From positions 303,883-367,882 of the forward strand of contig NZ_BJMN01000011.1 of assembly GCF_006539185.1 (NCBI RefSeq): a stretch of 64,000 nt of DNA, read 5' to 3'. Of the stretch, positions 1-8,072 are shown in pieces; within the stretch, counting starts at the first letter, position 1, and every line of letters starts with the position of its first letter. Source of the DNA: Streptomyces gardneri (GTDB lineage: Bacteria > Actinomycetota > Actinomycetes > Streptomycetales > Streptomycetaceae). The notes beneath the pieces were generated by a model that did not search any database, was not told the origin of the DNA, and saw nothing but the letters and a program-made list of their open reading frames with translations. A program made the position numbers and the translations under genes.

Positions 1-797
1 CGGGGAGCGCGGGAGCGAACGGCGTCGCGGGATCCGCCGGCACGGCGGGAGTCGCCGGTACCGCGGGAACCGCCGGTACGTCGGCGGGGAACGGATCGGC
101 CGGCGCGACCGGCCAGGGTCAGCCCGGGACCGCGGCCGACGGCGCGGCGGAGGCCGGCGCCCAGGCGGCCGGCTCCGCGCCGCCGCCCGCGACCGTGGCC
201 CCGCCGGCGGCCGAGGGGCGGAAGGGCGTCGGAAGCGACCCGCTCACCGACGACGAGCTCACGAAGGCCGAGCAGCTGGCGCTGACCCCGCCGGCCTCCG
301 CCGCCCAGGAGAACGTCGAGGGAGGCCGCGGCCCGCAGCACCTGGGCACCGTCCTCGCCGACCCGCTGCCGGGCGACGGCTCGCGCCGCGCCGAGGTCCG
401 GTTCTACGACTACGCGCGGGACGAGCTCGTCACCCGCACCGTCAACCTCGGCACGGGGAAGATCGAGAGGTCCGCGGCGCAGCGCGGGGTCCAGCCCTCC
501 GCCCACCCCGAGGAGCTCCGCGAGGCCCTGGAACTGATCCTCGCGAGCCCGCTCGGCAAGGGCGTCAAGGAGGACTACAAGGACGCCACGGGCAAGCAGC
601 TCACCTCCACCGAGCAGCTGTGGTTCAACGGCGACGTCTACCGCCCCTACCGAGAGGCGAAGGTGCCCGCGCAGCTCAAGGAGTGCGGCAAGCACCGCTG
701 CGTCCGCCTCGTCACCAAGGTCCTCAACGGGGCCTGGATCGACACCCGGAACATCATCGTCGACCTCTCCGCGAGGACCGTCACGCGCGTCGGCTGA
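1..797 (+). CDS. Copper amine oxidase N2/N3-like domain protein, 5' end outside window
   Basis: The reading frame is already open at base 3 and has no stop until 795-797, so the start lies upstream of the window; the GTG at 195 is only an internal option. The first 60 visible residues are low-complexity Gly/Ala/Thr (repeated AGTAG-like steps). From about base 225 the text resembles the cystatin-like N2/N3 domains of copper amine oxidases: a DPLTDDEL helix start, then RRAEVRFYDYARDELVTRTV followed by a glycine turn and GKI, and a C-terminal strand ending IIVDLSARTVTRVG. The catalytic domain is missing here but is encoded by the next gene, 56 bases downstream. I infer the two gene products are the separated halves of one enzyme family. 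The domain assignment is by pattern only; a secreted protein of unknown function is the alternative. Confidence 0.6.
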   Translation, partial: GSAGANGVAGSAGTAGVAGTAGTAGTSAGNGSAGATGQGQPGTAADGAAEAGAQAAGSAPPPATVAPPAAEGRKGVGSDPLTDDELTKAEQLALTPPASAAQENVEGGRGPQHLGTVLADPLPGDGSRRAEVRFYDYARDELVTRTVNLGTGKIERSAAQRGVQPSAHPEELREALELILASPLGKGVKEDYKDATGKQLTSTEQLWFNGDVYRPYREAKVPAQLKECGKHRCVRLVTKVLNGAWIDTRNIIVDLSARTVTRVG

Positions 798-853
798 CCA
801 CCGCCGACGGTCCTCCCGTTCCACGACATCTCCGTACGAGGGAGTACGTTCCC

Positions 854-2179
854 ATGTCCACCCAGCGAACCACGCGAACCCGCCGAAGGGGCGCAGCCCT
901 GACCGCGGCCGTCCTGCTCGGCGCCGCCACGGCCGCCGCCGGACCCGCGACCGCCGCGCCCCGCGCGCCCGCCCCGCCGCCGACGGCCACGCCGCAACCG
1001 CCCGTCCAGCCCGCCTGCTCGGCCGCCTACCGCATCACGCAGAAGCTCGAAGGCGGCGCCGTCTGGAACATGTGCTGGCGCTACAACACCGACGCCGGGC
1101 TCACGCTCGACGGCGTCACCTACCAGGCGCCCGGCGCCGCGCCCGTCAAGGTCCTCACCAGCGCCCGGCTCGCCCAGATCCACGTGCCGTACGACGACGG
1201 CGTCGCCGAGTACGACGACCTCACCGGCGCCGGCTTCGGCTGGGGCCTGCAGAACCTCAAGGCCGCCGAGTGCCCCGGCGGCACCATCTCCACCGTCAAG
1301 GTGCCCGAGGTCGGCCAGGTCAAGGGGCTGTGCACCACGACCAGGGCGCGCGGCCACGCGTACCGCATGGCCGCGGACGGCGGCGACAAGGTCTACCAGG
1401 TGCAGGGCAAGGACCTGCTCGTCTACACCGTGAACAAGGTCGGCTGGTACGAGTACATCTCCGAGTGGCGTTTCTCCGCCGACGGCACCATCGGCGCCAA
1501 CGTCGGGGCCACCGGCAGCCTTTCGCCCGTCGACTACAACGCGACCGACGGCCGCGGCTGGCCCATCGGCAAGGGCGCCCGCGCCTACGCCACCAGCCAC
1601 GCCCACAACGTCTTCTGGAAGCTCGACTTCGGCCTCGACGGCTCCACCAAGGACCGGATCGAGCAGTTCGACTCCACCGTCACCGCGCCGCCCGCCACGG
1701 GCGGCGGACCGACCGTGAAGACGAAGCGCACCGTCGTCACCAAGGAACTCGCCGGCGACGCGAAGAACATGCGCTGGTGGCGGGTGGTCAGCGGCACCGG
1801 CAAGAACGCCGACGGCCACGCCCGTTCGTACGAGATCGTGCCCGGCCACACCAACACCCACGCCGGCCGTGGCTTCACCAAGCACGACGTGTACTTCACC
1901 CAGTCGCGGGCCTGCGAGCAGTTCGCGAGCAACAACATCGGCAACTGCGGGACCAACGCCGGTGACAGCGTGGACAAATGGGTCAACGGTGAGACCCTGA
2001 CCAAGCCGTCGGTCTGGGTCAACATCGGGTTCCACCACATCGCCCGGGACGAGGACCAGCAGCCGATGCCGGTCCACTGGCAGGGCTTCCAGCTGGCGCC
2101 CCGGGACCTAACCGCTATGAATCCGCTCACTCCGGCCGATCTCGCCTCCCAGAACGGGCAGCCCGATCTGGGTAGTTGA
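854..2179 (+). CDS. Secreted copper amine oxidase-like protein, catalytic domain only, variant cofactor motif
   Basis: 441 residues. ATG at 854 follows GGGAG by 9 bases. The N terminus has TRTRRRG followed by an alanine-rich hydrophobic stretch ending in a TAAPRA cleavage region, so it is exported, possibly by Tat. The mature part matches only the catalytic beta-sandwich of copper amine oxidases (full enzymes are about 640-720 residues). The three copper ligands are recognisable: H249 and H251 in SHAHNVFWKLDFGLDG, and the histidine of GFHHIARDED (about 394/395), followed by PMPVHWQGFQLAP. The topaquinone precursor tyrosine is Y199 in VGWYEYISEW. Family members carry Asn before this Tyr (N-Y-D/E); here it is Trp. 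Expected chemistry is oxidative deamination of amines with H2O2 release, but the Trp substitution makes activity uncertain. The partner N2/N3 gene lies directly upstream. Confidence 0.75.
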   Translation: MSTQRTTRTRRRGAALTAAVLLGAATAAAGPATAAPRAPAPPPTATPQPPVQPACSAAYRITQKLEGGAVWNMCWRYNTDAGLTLDGVTYQAPGAAPVKVLTSARLAQIHVPYDDGVAEYDDLTGAGFGWGLQNLKAAECPGGTISTVKVPEVGQVKGLCTTTRARGHAYRMAADGGDKVYQVQGKDLLVYTVNKVGWYEYISEWRFSADGTIGANVGATGSLSPVDYNATDGRGWPIGKGARAYATSHAHNVFWKLDFGLDGSTKDRIEQFDSTVTAPPATGGGPTVKTKRTVVTKELAGDAKNMRWWRVVSGTGKNADGHARSYEIVPGHTNTHAGRGFTKHDVYFTQSRACEQFASNNIGNCGTNAGDSVDKWVNGETLTKPSVWVNIGFHHIARDEDQQPMPVHWQGFQLAPRDLTAMNPLTPADLASQNGQPDLGS

Positions 2180-2233
2180 GCAAGCAGCCTGACGATCCTG
2201 CTGCACCGCCTCCCGCTCGCGGAGTACCCTTCC

Positions 2234-2296
2234 TTGATCGTTGTCGGAATGGTCGAAGAAGCGGGCTTCCAGGAGCAGAAGGCGGTGCGCGGGTGA
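2234..2296 (+). CDS. Possible 20-residue peptide coupled to the downstream HEPN gene
   Basis: After the amine oxidase stop the same frame stays open for 38 codons and reads like protein, ending EEAGFQEQKAVRG. A TTG at 2234 sits 9 bases after GGAG (2221-2224) and would give a 20-residue peptide. Its TGA (2294-2296) overlaps the GTG start of the next gene as GTGA, the usual sign of translational coupling. The peptide is too short to recognise. It could equally be chance coding potential in a GC-rich leader. Confidence 0.25.
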   Translation: MIVVGMVEEAGFQEQKAVRG

Positions 2297-3597
2297 GCTC
2301 GGGAGGTCTGGAGCTGCCCCCAGGTGACGCGGGTCGCGAGGGGGGTCCGGCCGACCCCGCCGAGGCGCCGCCCGGAGCGGTGATCCCGCCCGGCGCGGCG
2401 ATCCCGCCGGGGACGGTCGTGCCGCCCGGGACGGTCTCCGTCACCCGGCCGGTGGAGATCGGGGCCGAGCTCGACTGGGGCGCCGAGGCCTGGGGCGAGG
2501 TGCGCACCCGCGCCCAGCGCGCGGGGCGCGCCTACATCTGGCTCAACCTGGTCGAACAGCGCCTGCGGGCCGTGGTCGCGGCCGTCCTCCGGCCCGTGTA
2601 CGAGCCCGTGCACGGCGAGGACTGGGTCGTGGCCGCGGCCGGCCCCGCCGGCCAGGAGTGGGTGCAGCGGGCGGTCGCCGTCCGCGAGGTCTCCCGGCGC
2701 AAGGGCTACCTCCTCGACCCGGCCGACGACAACGTCCTGAGCTTCCTCACGCTGCCGCAGCTGCGCGAGCTGATGGTGCAGCACTGGCCCTGCTTCGAGC
2801 CCTACTTCGACGACCGGCGCGAGGTCGAACTCGCCCTGGACGAGCTGGAGGTCACGCGCAATGTCGTCTCCCGCAACCGGGCGCTCTCGCTGACCGTGCT
2901 CGCCCAGTCCGAGCGGGCGTCGGCGCGGCTCCTGGAGATCCTCGGCAGCGGGGCGGGCGTGCCGTCCGCCGACCGGCTGCCCGTGGACGCGGTCGAGGAC
3001 CTCGTCGGCGACCGGTACGCGGACGTGGTCTCCGTCCACCCCGACCGGGTGCGGCTCCAGCGGCAGCTGCCCGCCGAGGACCTGTTCGGCGGGGCCCGGC
3101 GCCTCGACGCCACCGGCATAGGCCTGAACCTCCTCGTGCAGAACTTCTCCGGCCGCCGCATGGTCCGGCTCGCGGAGTCCGGCTGCCGGACGCGGCTGCT
3201 CTTCCTCAACCCGGCGAGCAGCGCGGTCAAGCGGCGTGAGCGGGAACTCGGCCTCAAGAAGGGCGAGCTCAGCCGCTCCGTCGAGATGAACATCCTGCAC
3301 ATGCGGCGGGTGCGCTCGAAGCTGCGCGACCCGGGCGCCTTCCAGATCCACGTCTTCGACGAGACCCCCCGCTTCACCGCGTACCTGGTGGACGGCGACG
3401 GCCCGGACGGAGTGGGCGTCGTGCAGTCCTACCTGCGCAAGGCCCGCGGCATGGAGGCCCCGGTCCTCGTCCTGCGCGGCGGCGGCCGGAGTGTGGTCCG
3501 CCACGGCCAGCCGGGCGGTGACGGCGAACACGGACTTTTCGCGACATACCGGGAGGAGTTCGAGTCGGTGTGGCTCGACTCCCGCCCGGTCTCCTGA
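2293..3597 (+). CDS. SAV2148-family HEPN domain-containing protein
   Basis: 434 residues from the GTG at 2293. A TTG at 2176 would extend it by 39 residues, but the protein is expected to begin SSGGLELPPGD and the AAGG at 2279 sits suitably upstream. The first 60 residues are a Pro/Gly-rich tail (VIPPGAAIPPGTVVPPGTVS). Then comes a helical domain with VRTRAQRAGRAYIWLNLVEQ and RNVVSRNRALSL; the conserved R-x4-H/N-type arrangement is what places it with HEPN proteins. The C-terminal third (RTRLLFLNPASSAVKRRERE, then NILHMRRV and VFDETPRFTAYLVDGD) resembles the DUF5919-type domain often joined to regulators. I recall the family as conserved across Streptomyces with no assigned role. Nucleic-acid-related function is a guess from the fold. 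Confidence 0.7.
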   Translation: MSSGGLELPPGDAGREGGPADPAEAPPGAVIPPGAAIPPGTVVPPGTVSVTRPVEIGAELDWGAEAWGEVRTRAQRAGRAYIWLNLVEQRLRAVVAAVLRPVYEPVHGEDWVVAAAGPAGQEWVQRAVAVREVSRRKGYLLDPADDNVLSFLTLPQLRELMVQHWPCFEPYFDDRREVELALDELEVTRNVVSRNRALSLTVLAQSERASARLLEILGSGAGVPSADRLPVDAVEDLVGDRYADVVSVHPDRVRLQRQLPAEDLFGGARRLDATGIGLNLLVQNFSGRRMVRLAESGCRTRLLFLNPASSAVKRRERELGLKKGELSRSVEMNILHMRRVRSKLRDPGAFQIHVFDETPRFTAYLVDGDGPDGVGVVQSYLRKARGMEAPVLVLRGGGRSVVRHGQPGGDGEHGLFATYREEFESVWLDSRPVS

Positions 3598-3684
3598 CCG
3601 GTCCGGGACCGCCGCCGGAGGCGTTGTCAGTGGTGCGTGCGAGGGTGGTCACCACCACGGGGGAGATCACGTAAGGAGGACCCG

Positions 3685-4410
3685 ATGGCCTGGCACGGCG
3701 ACACGCTGGTCGGCTTCGACCTGGAGACGACCGGCACCGATCCGCTGGAGGCCCGTATCGTCACGGCCTCGATCATCGAGGTCGACGGCGGGGGAGACGT
3801 CGTACGACGACGGGACTGGCTCGCCGACCCCGGCATCCGCATCCCGGAGCAGGCCTCCGCGATCCACGGCATCAGCACCGAGCGCGCGGCGGCCGAGGGC
3901 CGGCCGGTGCGCGAGGTCGCCGACGAGATCGCGAAGACCCTCGCCGCTTACTGGGAGGACGGCGTCCCGATCGTGGCGTACAACGCCTCCTTCGACCTCA
4001 CGCTCCTCTCCGCCGAGCTGCGCCGCCACGGGCTGCCCTCGCTGAGCGAGCGGCTCGGCGGCGTCGACATCGGCCCCGTCGTCGACCCCTACACGATCGA
4101 CCGGGCCGTCGACCGCTACCGGCGCGGCAAGCGGACCCTGGAGGCGGTCTGCGGGGAGTACGGCGTGGTCCTCGAAGCCGCCCACCAGGCCGCCGCCGAC
4201 GCGCTCGCCGCCGTCCGGGTCGCCGTCGCGATAGCCGAGCGGCACCGCCAGGTGGCCGAACTGCACCCGGCCGAGCTGCACGAGCGGCAGATCTCCTGGT
4301 ACCGCGTCTGGGCCGAGGACTTCCAGGCCTTCCTGCGCCGCAAGGGAGACCCGGAAGCGGTCGTCGAATCCACCTGGCCCCTGCGCCCGGCGGTCCTGGC
4401 GGCCGGCTAG
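3685..4410 (+). CDS. DEDDh 3'-5' exonuclease, DNA polymerase III epsilon-like
   Basis: 241 residues. ATG at 3685 is preceded by a near-perfect AAGGAGGA (3673-3680). All exonuclease motifs of the DnaQ fold are present in order: FDLETTG near residue 12 (first Asp and Glu), IHGIS, YNASFD (second Asp), and HQAAADALAA supplying the catalytic His and last Asp. The region between includes the RRGKRTLEAVCGEYGV helix typical of stand-alone Streptomyces exonucleases. It should remove nucleotides from 3' ends of DNA or RNA with two metal ions; whether it proofreads for a polymerase or acts in repair cannot be told. It ends in a CTAG shared with the convergent hydrolase gene. Confidence 0.88.
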   Translation: MAWHGDTLVGFDLETTGTDPLEARIVTASIIEVDGGGDVVRRRDWLADPGIRIPEQASAIHGISTERAAAEGRPVREVADEIAKTLAAYWEDGVPIVAYNASFDLTLLSAELRRHGLPSLSERLGGVDIGPVVDPYTIDRAVDRYRRGKRTLEAVCGEYGVVLEAAHQAAADALAAVRVAVAIAERHRQVAELHPAELHERQISWYRVWAEDFQAFLRRKGDPEAVVESTWPLRPAVLAAG

Positions 4411-5237
4411 GAGTTCTCCTTGAAGAAGGAGAGCAGCAGCTCGTTGACCCTCTCCGGCTGGTCCAGCTGGAGCCAGTGACCCGCCTCCTCGACGCGCTCG
4501 TAGCGCCAGGACCCGGCGACGTACTCGCTCGTGCCCGACATCGAGCGCTCCGTGAGGAAGCGGTCGCCCGTCGACCAGACGCCCATCACCGGGATCGACT
4601 CCGCCAGCGGCGACAGCACCGGATCGGGTCCGAACTGCACCTCCGGCGGCAGGCCCGAGCGGTAGATGTCCAGCGCCGCCGTCAGCGCGCCCGGCGCGCG
4701 CAGCGGTTCGAGGACGGCCTCCGCGTCCGGGTGCTCGGCGAGCATCTCGCGGAAGTTGGCCCAGTCGTCCCGCACGAGCCACTCCTCGGCCACCCCGGCC
4801 AGCTGGAACAGCACCATGTACCAGGACAGCTGCCGCTGCTCCCAGCCCGCCGCCCGGATCGCACCGAGGTGCCCCACCGACAGCAGGCTCAGGCTCCGCA
4901 CCCGGTCCGGCGCGAACTGCGCGAGCCCCTGGGCGATGCCCGAGCCCCAGTCGTGGCCGACCAGATGGACCCGGTCGAGCTCCAGCCGGGCGAGCAGTTC
5001 GAGAAGGTCGCGGACGTGCTTGCCCGGGTGGTACGCCTCCGGACCGCCCTCGGGCCGGTCCGAGCCGCCGAAGCCCCGCAGGGTGGGCACGACACAGGAG
5101 AAGCCGGCCGCGGTCAGCGCCGGGACCTGATGCCGCCAGAGGTCATGGCTGTCAGGGAAGCCGTGCACCAGGAGGACGGCCGGGCCTTCGCCGGTCACCT
5201 GGACGTCGAGCGTCACCTCGGAAAGTTCCACACGCAT
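4407..5237 (-). CDS. Alpha/beta hydrolase, epoxide hydrolase type
   Basis: 276 residues, ATG at 5237; a GTG 18 bases upstream is possible but has no ribosome site. The fold is shown by VLLVHGFPDSHDLWRHQ (oxyanion loop) and VGHDWGSGIA, where Asp replaces the usual Ser as nucleophile; this D in GHDWG is the mark of epoxide hydrolases and haloalkane dehalogenases. An acid is available in WSTGDRFL and the catalytic His in VEEAGHWLQLDQPE. The HGFP motif favours epoxide hydrolase over dehalogenase. The substrate is unknown. It converges with the exonuclease gene: the two stop codons share the bases CTAG, leaving no spacer for a conventional terminator. Confidence 0.82.
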   Translation of the reverse strand: MRVELSEVTLDVQVTGEGPAVLLVHGFPDSHDLWRHQVPALTAAGFSCVVPTLRGFGGSDRPEGGPEAYHPGKHVRDLLELLARLELDRVHLVGHDWGSGIAQGLAQFAPDRVRSLSLLSVGHLGAIRAAGWEQRQLSWYMVLFQLAGVAEEWLVRDDWANFREMLAEHPDAEAVLEPLRAPGALTAALDIYRSGLPPEVQFGPDPVLSPLAESIPVMGVWSTGDRFLTERSMSGTSEYVAGSWRYERVEEAGHWLQLDQPERVNELLLSFFKENS

Positions 5238-5294
5238 CGCAACACCCCGTTCCACAGCAGGAATCCGGGCCGGTCACCCGGCCCGGACATGATG

Positions 5295-6152
5295 TCAGAA
5301 CGGGTACCAGCGGACCTCCGGGTCACCGTCCCGCAGCGAGCGCACCCGCCGCTCGAATTCGGCCAGCGCCTTCGGGTTCGCCGGCGCGTGCTGGGCCACC
5401 CACGCGCAGCTCGCGGTCTCCCGCGCGCCCCGCAGCACGGCGCACCCCTCCCACTCCCGGACGTCCCAGCCGTACGCCTCCGTGAAGGCCTCGTAGGCCG
5501 CCGGGTCGAGCCCGTAGCGGTCCCGGGAGAGCGCGAGCACCACGAGGTCGTGCTCGCGCAGGTCGGAGGAGAAGGTCTCCAGGTCCATCAGGACCGGGCC
5601 TTCGGGGCCGACGAGCACGTTCCTGGGGAGGGCGTCGCCGTGGATCGGACCCGGCGCCAGACGCGGGGTGAGCGCGGCGGCCGCCGGGGCGAAGGCGTCG
5701 CGACGCTCCCGGAGGAAGGCCGCGTCCGCCGGGTCGATCGCCTCGCCCGCGAGCCGCAGCCACCGCTCGACCCCGCCGAGCAGCTCACGCCGGGGGAGCG
5801 TGAACCCCACCGGCTCGGGCAGGGCGTGCACGGCCCGCAGCAGCGGGGCCAGATCACGGGGCTCCGCGGGCCGGACCGGATCGGGCAGCCGGTGCCAGAA
5901 GGTGACCGGGTGCCCCTCGACGAGCCGCGGCTTCTCCTCGGCGGCCCGCGGAGCCGGCACCCCCGCCTCGGCGAGCCAGCCGGCCAGCGCCATCTCCCGC
6001 TCGGCCCGCTCGAACAGCTCGGCGTCCCTGCCGACCTTCACCACCAGGTCGCCCACGGCGAGGACCGCGTTCTCCCCGAGCGCCAGCAACCGCGCCTCCG
6101 CGACCGGCAGCCCCGCCGCCGCCAGGATCTCCCGCGCCCGCGCCTCGTCCAT
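5295..6152 (-). CDS. Aminoglycoside phosphotransferase-fold kinase
   Basis: 285 residues. I start at ATG 6152, preceded by AGGGAG; the frame is open 37 codons further up with no better site. APH/choline kinase fold: an N-lobe with ENAVLAVGDLVVKVGR (lysine for ATP), the Brenner motif IHGDALPRNVLV with catalytic Asp and Asn, and VLMDLETFSSD providing the metal-binding Asp (DLE where many members have DWE or DFE). It likely phosphorylates a small molecule; the substrate is not readable and antibiotic resistance should not be assumed. The 136 bases between it and the divergent sugar transporter hold a likely promoter for the latter. Confidence 0.75.
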   Translation of the reverse strand: MDEARAREILAAAGLPVAEARLLALGENAVLAVGDLVVKVGRDAELFERAEREMALAGWLAEAGVPAPRAAEEKPRLVEGHPVTFWHRLPDPVRPAEPRDLAPLLRAVHALPEPVGFTLPRRELLGGVERWLRLAGEAIDPADAAFLRERRDAFAPAAAALTPRLAPGPIHGDALPRNVLVGPEGPVLMDLETFSSDLREHDLVVLALSRDRYGLDPAAYEAFTEAYGWDVREWEGCAVLRGARETASCAWVAQHAPANPKALAEFERRVRSLRDGDPEVRWYPF

Positions 6153-6218
6153 CGACCACTCCCTACCTGTGCGTTTGAGCCAAAGTCTCGCATCCGTCCA
6201 GGTCGCCGCGCTGGTCGC

Positions 6219-6245
6219 CTTGACGGCTTTACGGCCCGTCAGGAC
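6219..6245 (+). promoter_or_regulatory. Candidate promoter of the sugar ABC operon
   Basis: TTGACG at 6219-6224 and CAGGAC at 6240-6245 are separated by 15 bases and lie about 45 bases before the first permease start at 6289. This resembles a housekeeping sigma promoter, with the spacing slightly short. Confidence 0.35.
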
Positions 6246-6288
6246 CATGACGGGGTTCCTCACCGGCGGCAGACGGGGGATCGGATCG

Positions 6289-7233
6289 ATGAGCTCGGCG
6301 ACCGCGACGAAGCGGCCGGGCGGGACGCGGACACCGCGGACCGTCCGCTCGGCACGACCCCGGGGGCCCGACTTCGGCGCCTGGTTCCTGGTGCTCCCGG
6401 CGCTCCTGCCGATCCTCGTCCTCAGCGTCGGCCCGCTCCTCTACGGCATCGCGCTCGCCTTCACCGACGCCCAGTCGGGCCGCACCCAGGCCACCAGCTG
6501 GGTCGGCACCCTCAACTTCCAGGACCTGCTGCACGACACCCTCTTCTGGGACTCCTTCCGCATCGGCCTGGTCTGGGCCGTCGGTGTCACCGTCCCCCAG
6601 TTCCTGCTGGCCCTCGGCCTCGCCCTCCTCCTCAACGAGAAGCTCCGCTTCCGCTGGCTGGCGAGGGCCCTCGCGATCGTCCCCTGGGCGATGCCCGAGG
6701 TCGTCGTCGGCATCATGTGGCGGCTCGTCTACAACCCCGACGCGGGCGTCCTCAACGAGACCCTCCGCGACCTCGGCCTCGGCCAGGGCCACGACTGGCT
6801 CTCCGGCCTCGCCACCGCCCTGCCCGCCGTGATCGTCGTCGGCGTCTGGGCCGGCATGCCGCAGACCACCGTCGCCCTGCTCGCCGGACTCCAGAACACC
6901 CCGCGCGAACTCCACGAGGCCGCCGCCCTCGACGGCGCCGGCGCCTGGCGCCGCTTCCGCACCGTCACCTGGCCCGCGCTGAGACCCGTGGCCCTCGCCA
7001 TCACCGCGCTCAACCTCATCTGGAACTTCAACTCCTTCGCCCTGGTCTACGTCCTGACCAGCGGCGGACCGGGCGGCCGCACCCGGCTCCCCATGCTCTT
7101 CGCCTACGAAGAGGCCTTCCGGTACGGACAGTTCGGCTACGCCGCCGCGATGGGCTGCGTGATGGTCGCCGCCGTGTCGGTGCTCATCGCCCTCTCCCTC
7201 GTACGCCGGCTGAAAGGGGACCAGGACCGGTGA
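6289..7233 (+). CDS. Sugar ABC transporter permease (MalF/UgpA type)
   Basis: 314 residues. The chosen ATG (6289) follows GGGGGA; ATG 6247 would add 14 residues. A charged cytoplasmic start (MSSATATKRPG, then TVRSARPRGPD) leads into a first membrane helix (WFLVLPALLPILVL). Five further helices follow. The EAA loop that contacts the ATPase is clear: ELHEAAALDGAGAWRRFRTVTWPALRP. It forms the membrane channel with the next gene product for a carbohydrate delivered by the lipoprotein encoded third. No ATPase gene is present, so I infer use of a shared MsiK-type ATPase, as known for Streptomyces sugar importers. The 3' end overlaps the next start as GTGA. Confidence 0.88.
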   Translation: MSSATATKRPGGTRTPRTVRSARPRGPDFGAWFLVLPALLPILVLSVGPLLYGIALAFTDAQSGRTQATSWVGTLNFQDLLHDTLFWDSFRIGLVWAVGVTVPQFLLALGLALLLNEKLRFRWLARALAIVPWAMPEVVVGIMWRLVYNPDAGVLNETLRDLGLGQGHDWLSGLATALPAVIVVGVWAGMPQTTVALLAGLQNTPRELHEAAALDGAGAWRRFRTVTWPALRPVALAITALNLIWNFNSFALVYVLTSGGPGGRTRLPMLFAYEEAFRYGQFGYAAAMGCVMVAAVSVLIALSLVRRLKGDQDR

Positions 7234-8072
7234 GCGCCCTCCGGACGAGCAGACCCGCGCGGATCGGCCAGTACCTCGCCCTCCTCGCCTACCTGGTCTT
7301 CCTCGCCTTCCCCTTCCTCTGGCTGGTCTCCACCGCCTTCAAGCCCGCCCCCGAGCTGGCCTCGCTCCACCCCACCTGGATCCCGGAGGAGCCGACCCTC
7401 GCCAACTTCCGGCAGGCCTTCGACGAGCAGCCGCTGCTCCGGGCGGCCGGGAACAGCCTGGTCGCCGCGCTCGCCGCGGCCCTGATCGCGGTCGTCGTCG
7501 CGACCCCGCTCGCCTATGTCACCGCCCGCCACCGGGGCCGGCTCGCGACGGCGGCCACCGGCTGGGTCGTGATCAGCCAGGCCTTCCCCTTCGTGCTGGT
7601 GATCATCCCGCTCTTCCTGGTCCTCAAGAACCTGCACCTGATCAACAGCGTCCTCGGCCTCGTCATGGTCTACGTGGTGTGGTCGCTGCCCTTCGCGCTC
7701 TGGATGCTCATGGGGTACGTCAGGGCCGTGCCGGCCGAGCTGGAGGAGGCCGCGGCCGTCGACGGCGCCGGCCGGCTCCGTACCCTCGTCTCCGTCACCG
7801 CCCCGCTGCTCGTCCCCGGCATCGTCGCCACCGCCCTCTTCGCCTTCGTCACCGCCTGGAACGAGTTCTTCTTCGCGCTCGTCCTGCTCAAGACCCCCGA
7901 GAAGCAGACCCTGCCGGTCGTCCTCACCCACTTCCTCGGCGCCGAGGGAGTCGCCGACCTCGGCCCGCTGGCCGCCGCGGCCTTCCTCGCCACCCTGCCC
8001 TCCCTCGTCGTCTTCGGCGTCCTCCAACGCCGGATCGCCGGCGGCATGCTGGCCGGGGCGGTGAAGTCATGA
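7230..8072 (+). CDS. Sugar ABC transporter permease (MalG/UgpE type)
   Basis: 280 residues from GTG 7230, overlapping the previous stop by 4 bases, with AAAGGGGA upstream. Six membrane helices are visible, beginning with YLALLAYLVFLAFPFLWLVS followed by the STAFKP motif typical of the MalG branch. The EAA loop reads ELEEAAAVDGAGRLRTLVSV. It pairs with the upstream permease. It ends overlapping the lipoprotein start as ATGA, so the three genes are almost certainly one transcript with coupled translation. Confidence 0.9.
   Translation: MSALRTSRPARIGQYLALLAYLVFLAFPFLWLVSTAFKPAPELASLHPTWIPEEPTLANFRQAFDEQPLLRAAGNSLVAALAAALIAVVVATPLAYVTARHRGRLATAATGWVVISQAFPFVLVIIPLFLVLKNLHLINSVLGLVMVYVVWSLPFALWMLMGYVRAVPAELEEAAAVDGAGRLRTLVSVTAPLLVPGIVATALFAFVTAWNEFFFALVLLKTPEKQTLPVVLTHFLGAEGVADLGPLAAAAFLATLPSLVVFGVLQRRIAGGMLAGAVKS

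Noticed and set aside
195..797. GTG at 195 as the true start of the first gene
   Set aside because: The frame is open through the window edge and the upstream Gly/Ala/Thr text continues smoothly into the coding part, so a start outside the window is more likely.
647..2077. 476-codon frame on the minus strand opposite the amine oxidase
   Set aside because: Composition is the Val/Gly/Asp/Leu pattern of an antisense shadow in GC-rich DNA, with no motif or ribosome site.
5295..6152. Antibiotic resistance call for the phosphotransferase-fold protein
   Set aside because: The fold is shared by many kinases of unrelated small molecules and no resistance-specific motif is visible.
4476..8072. Single 1198-codon open frame on the plus strand
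   Set aside because: It runs antisense through the hydrolase and kinase genes and only becomes real coding sequence at 7230, the second sugar permease.
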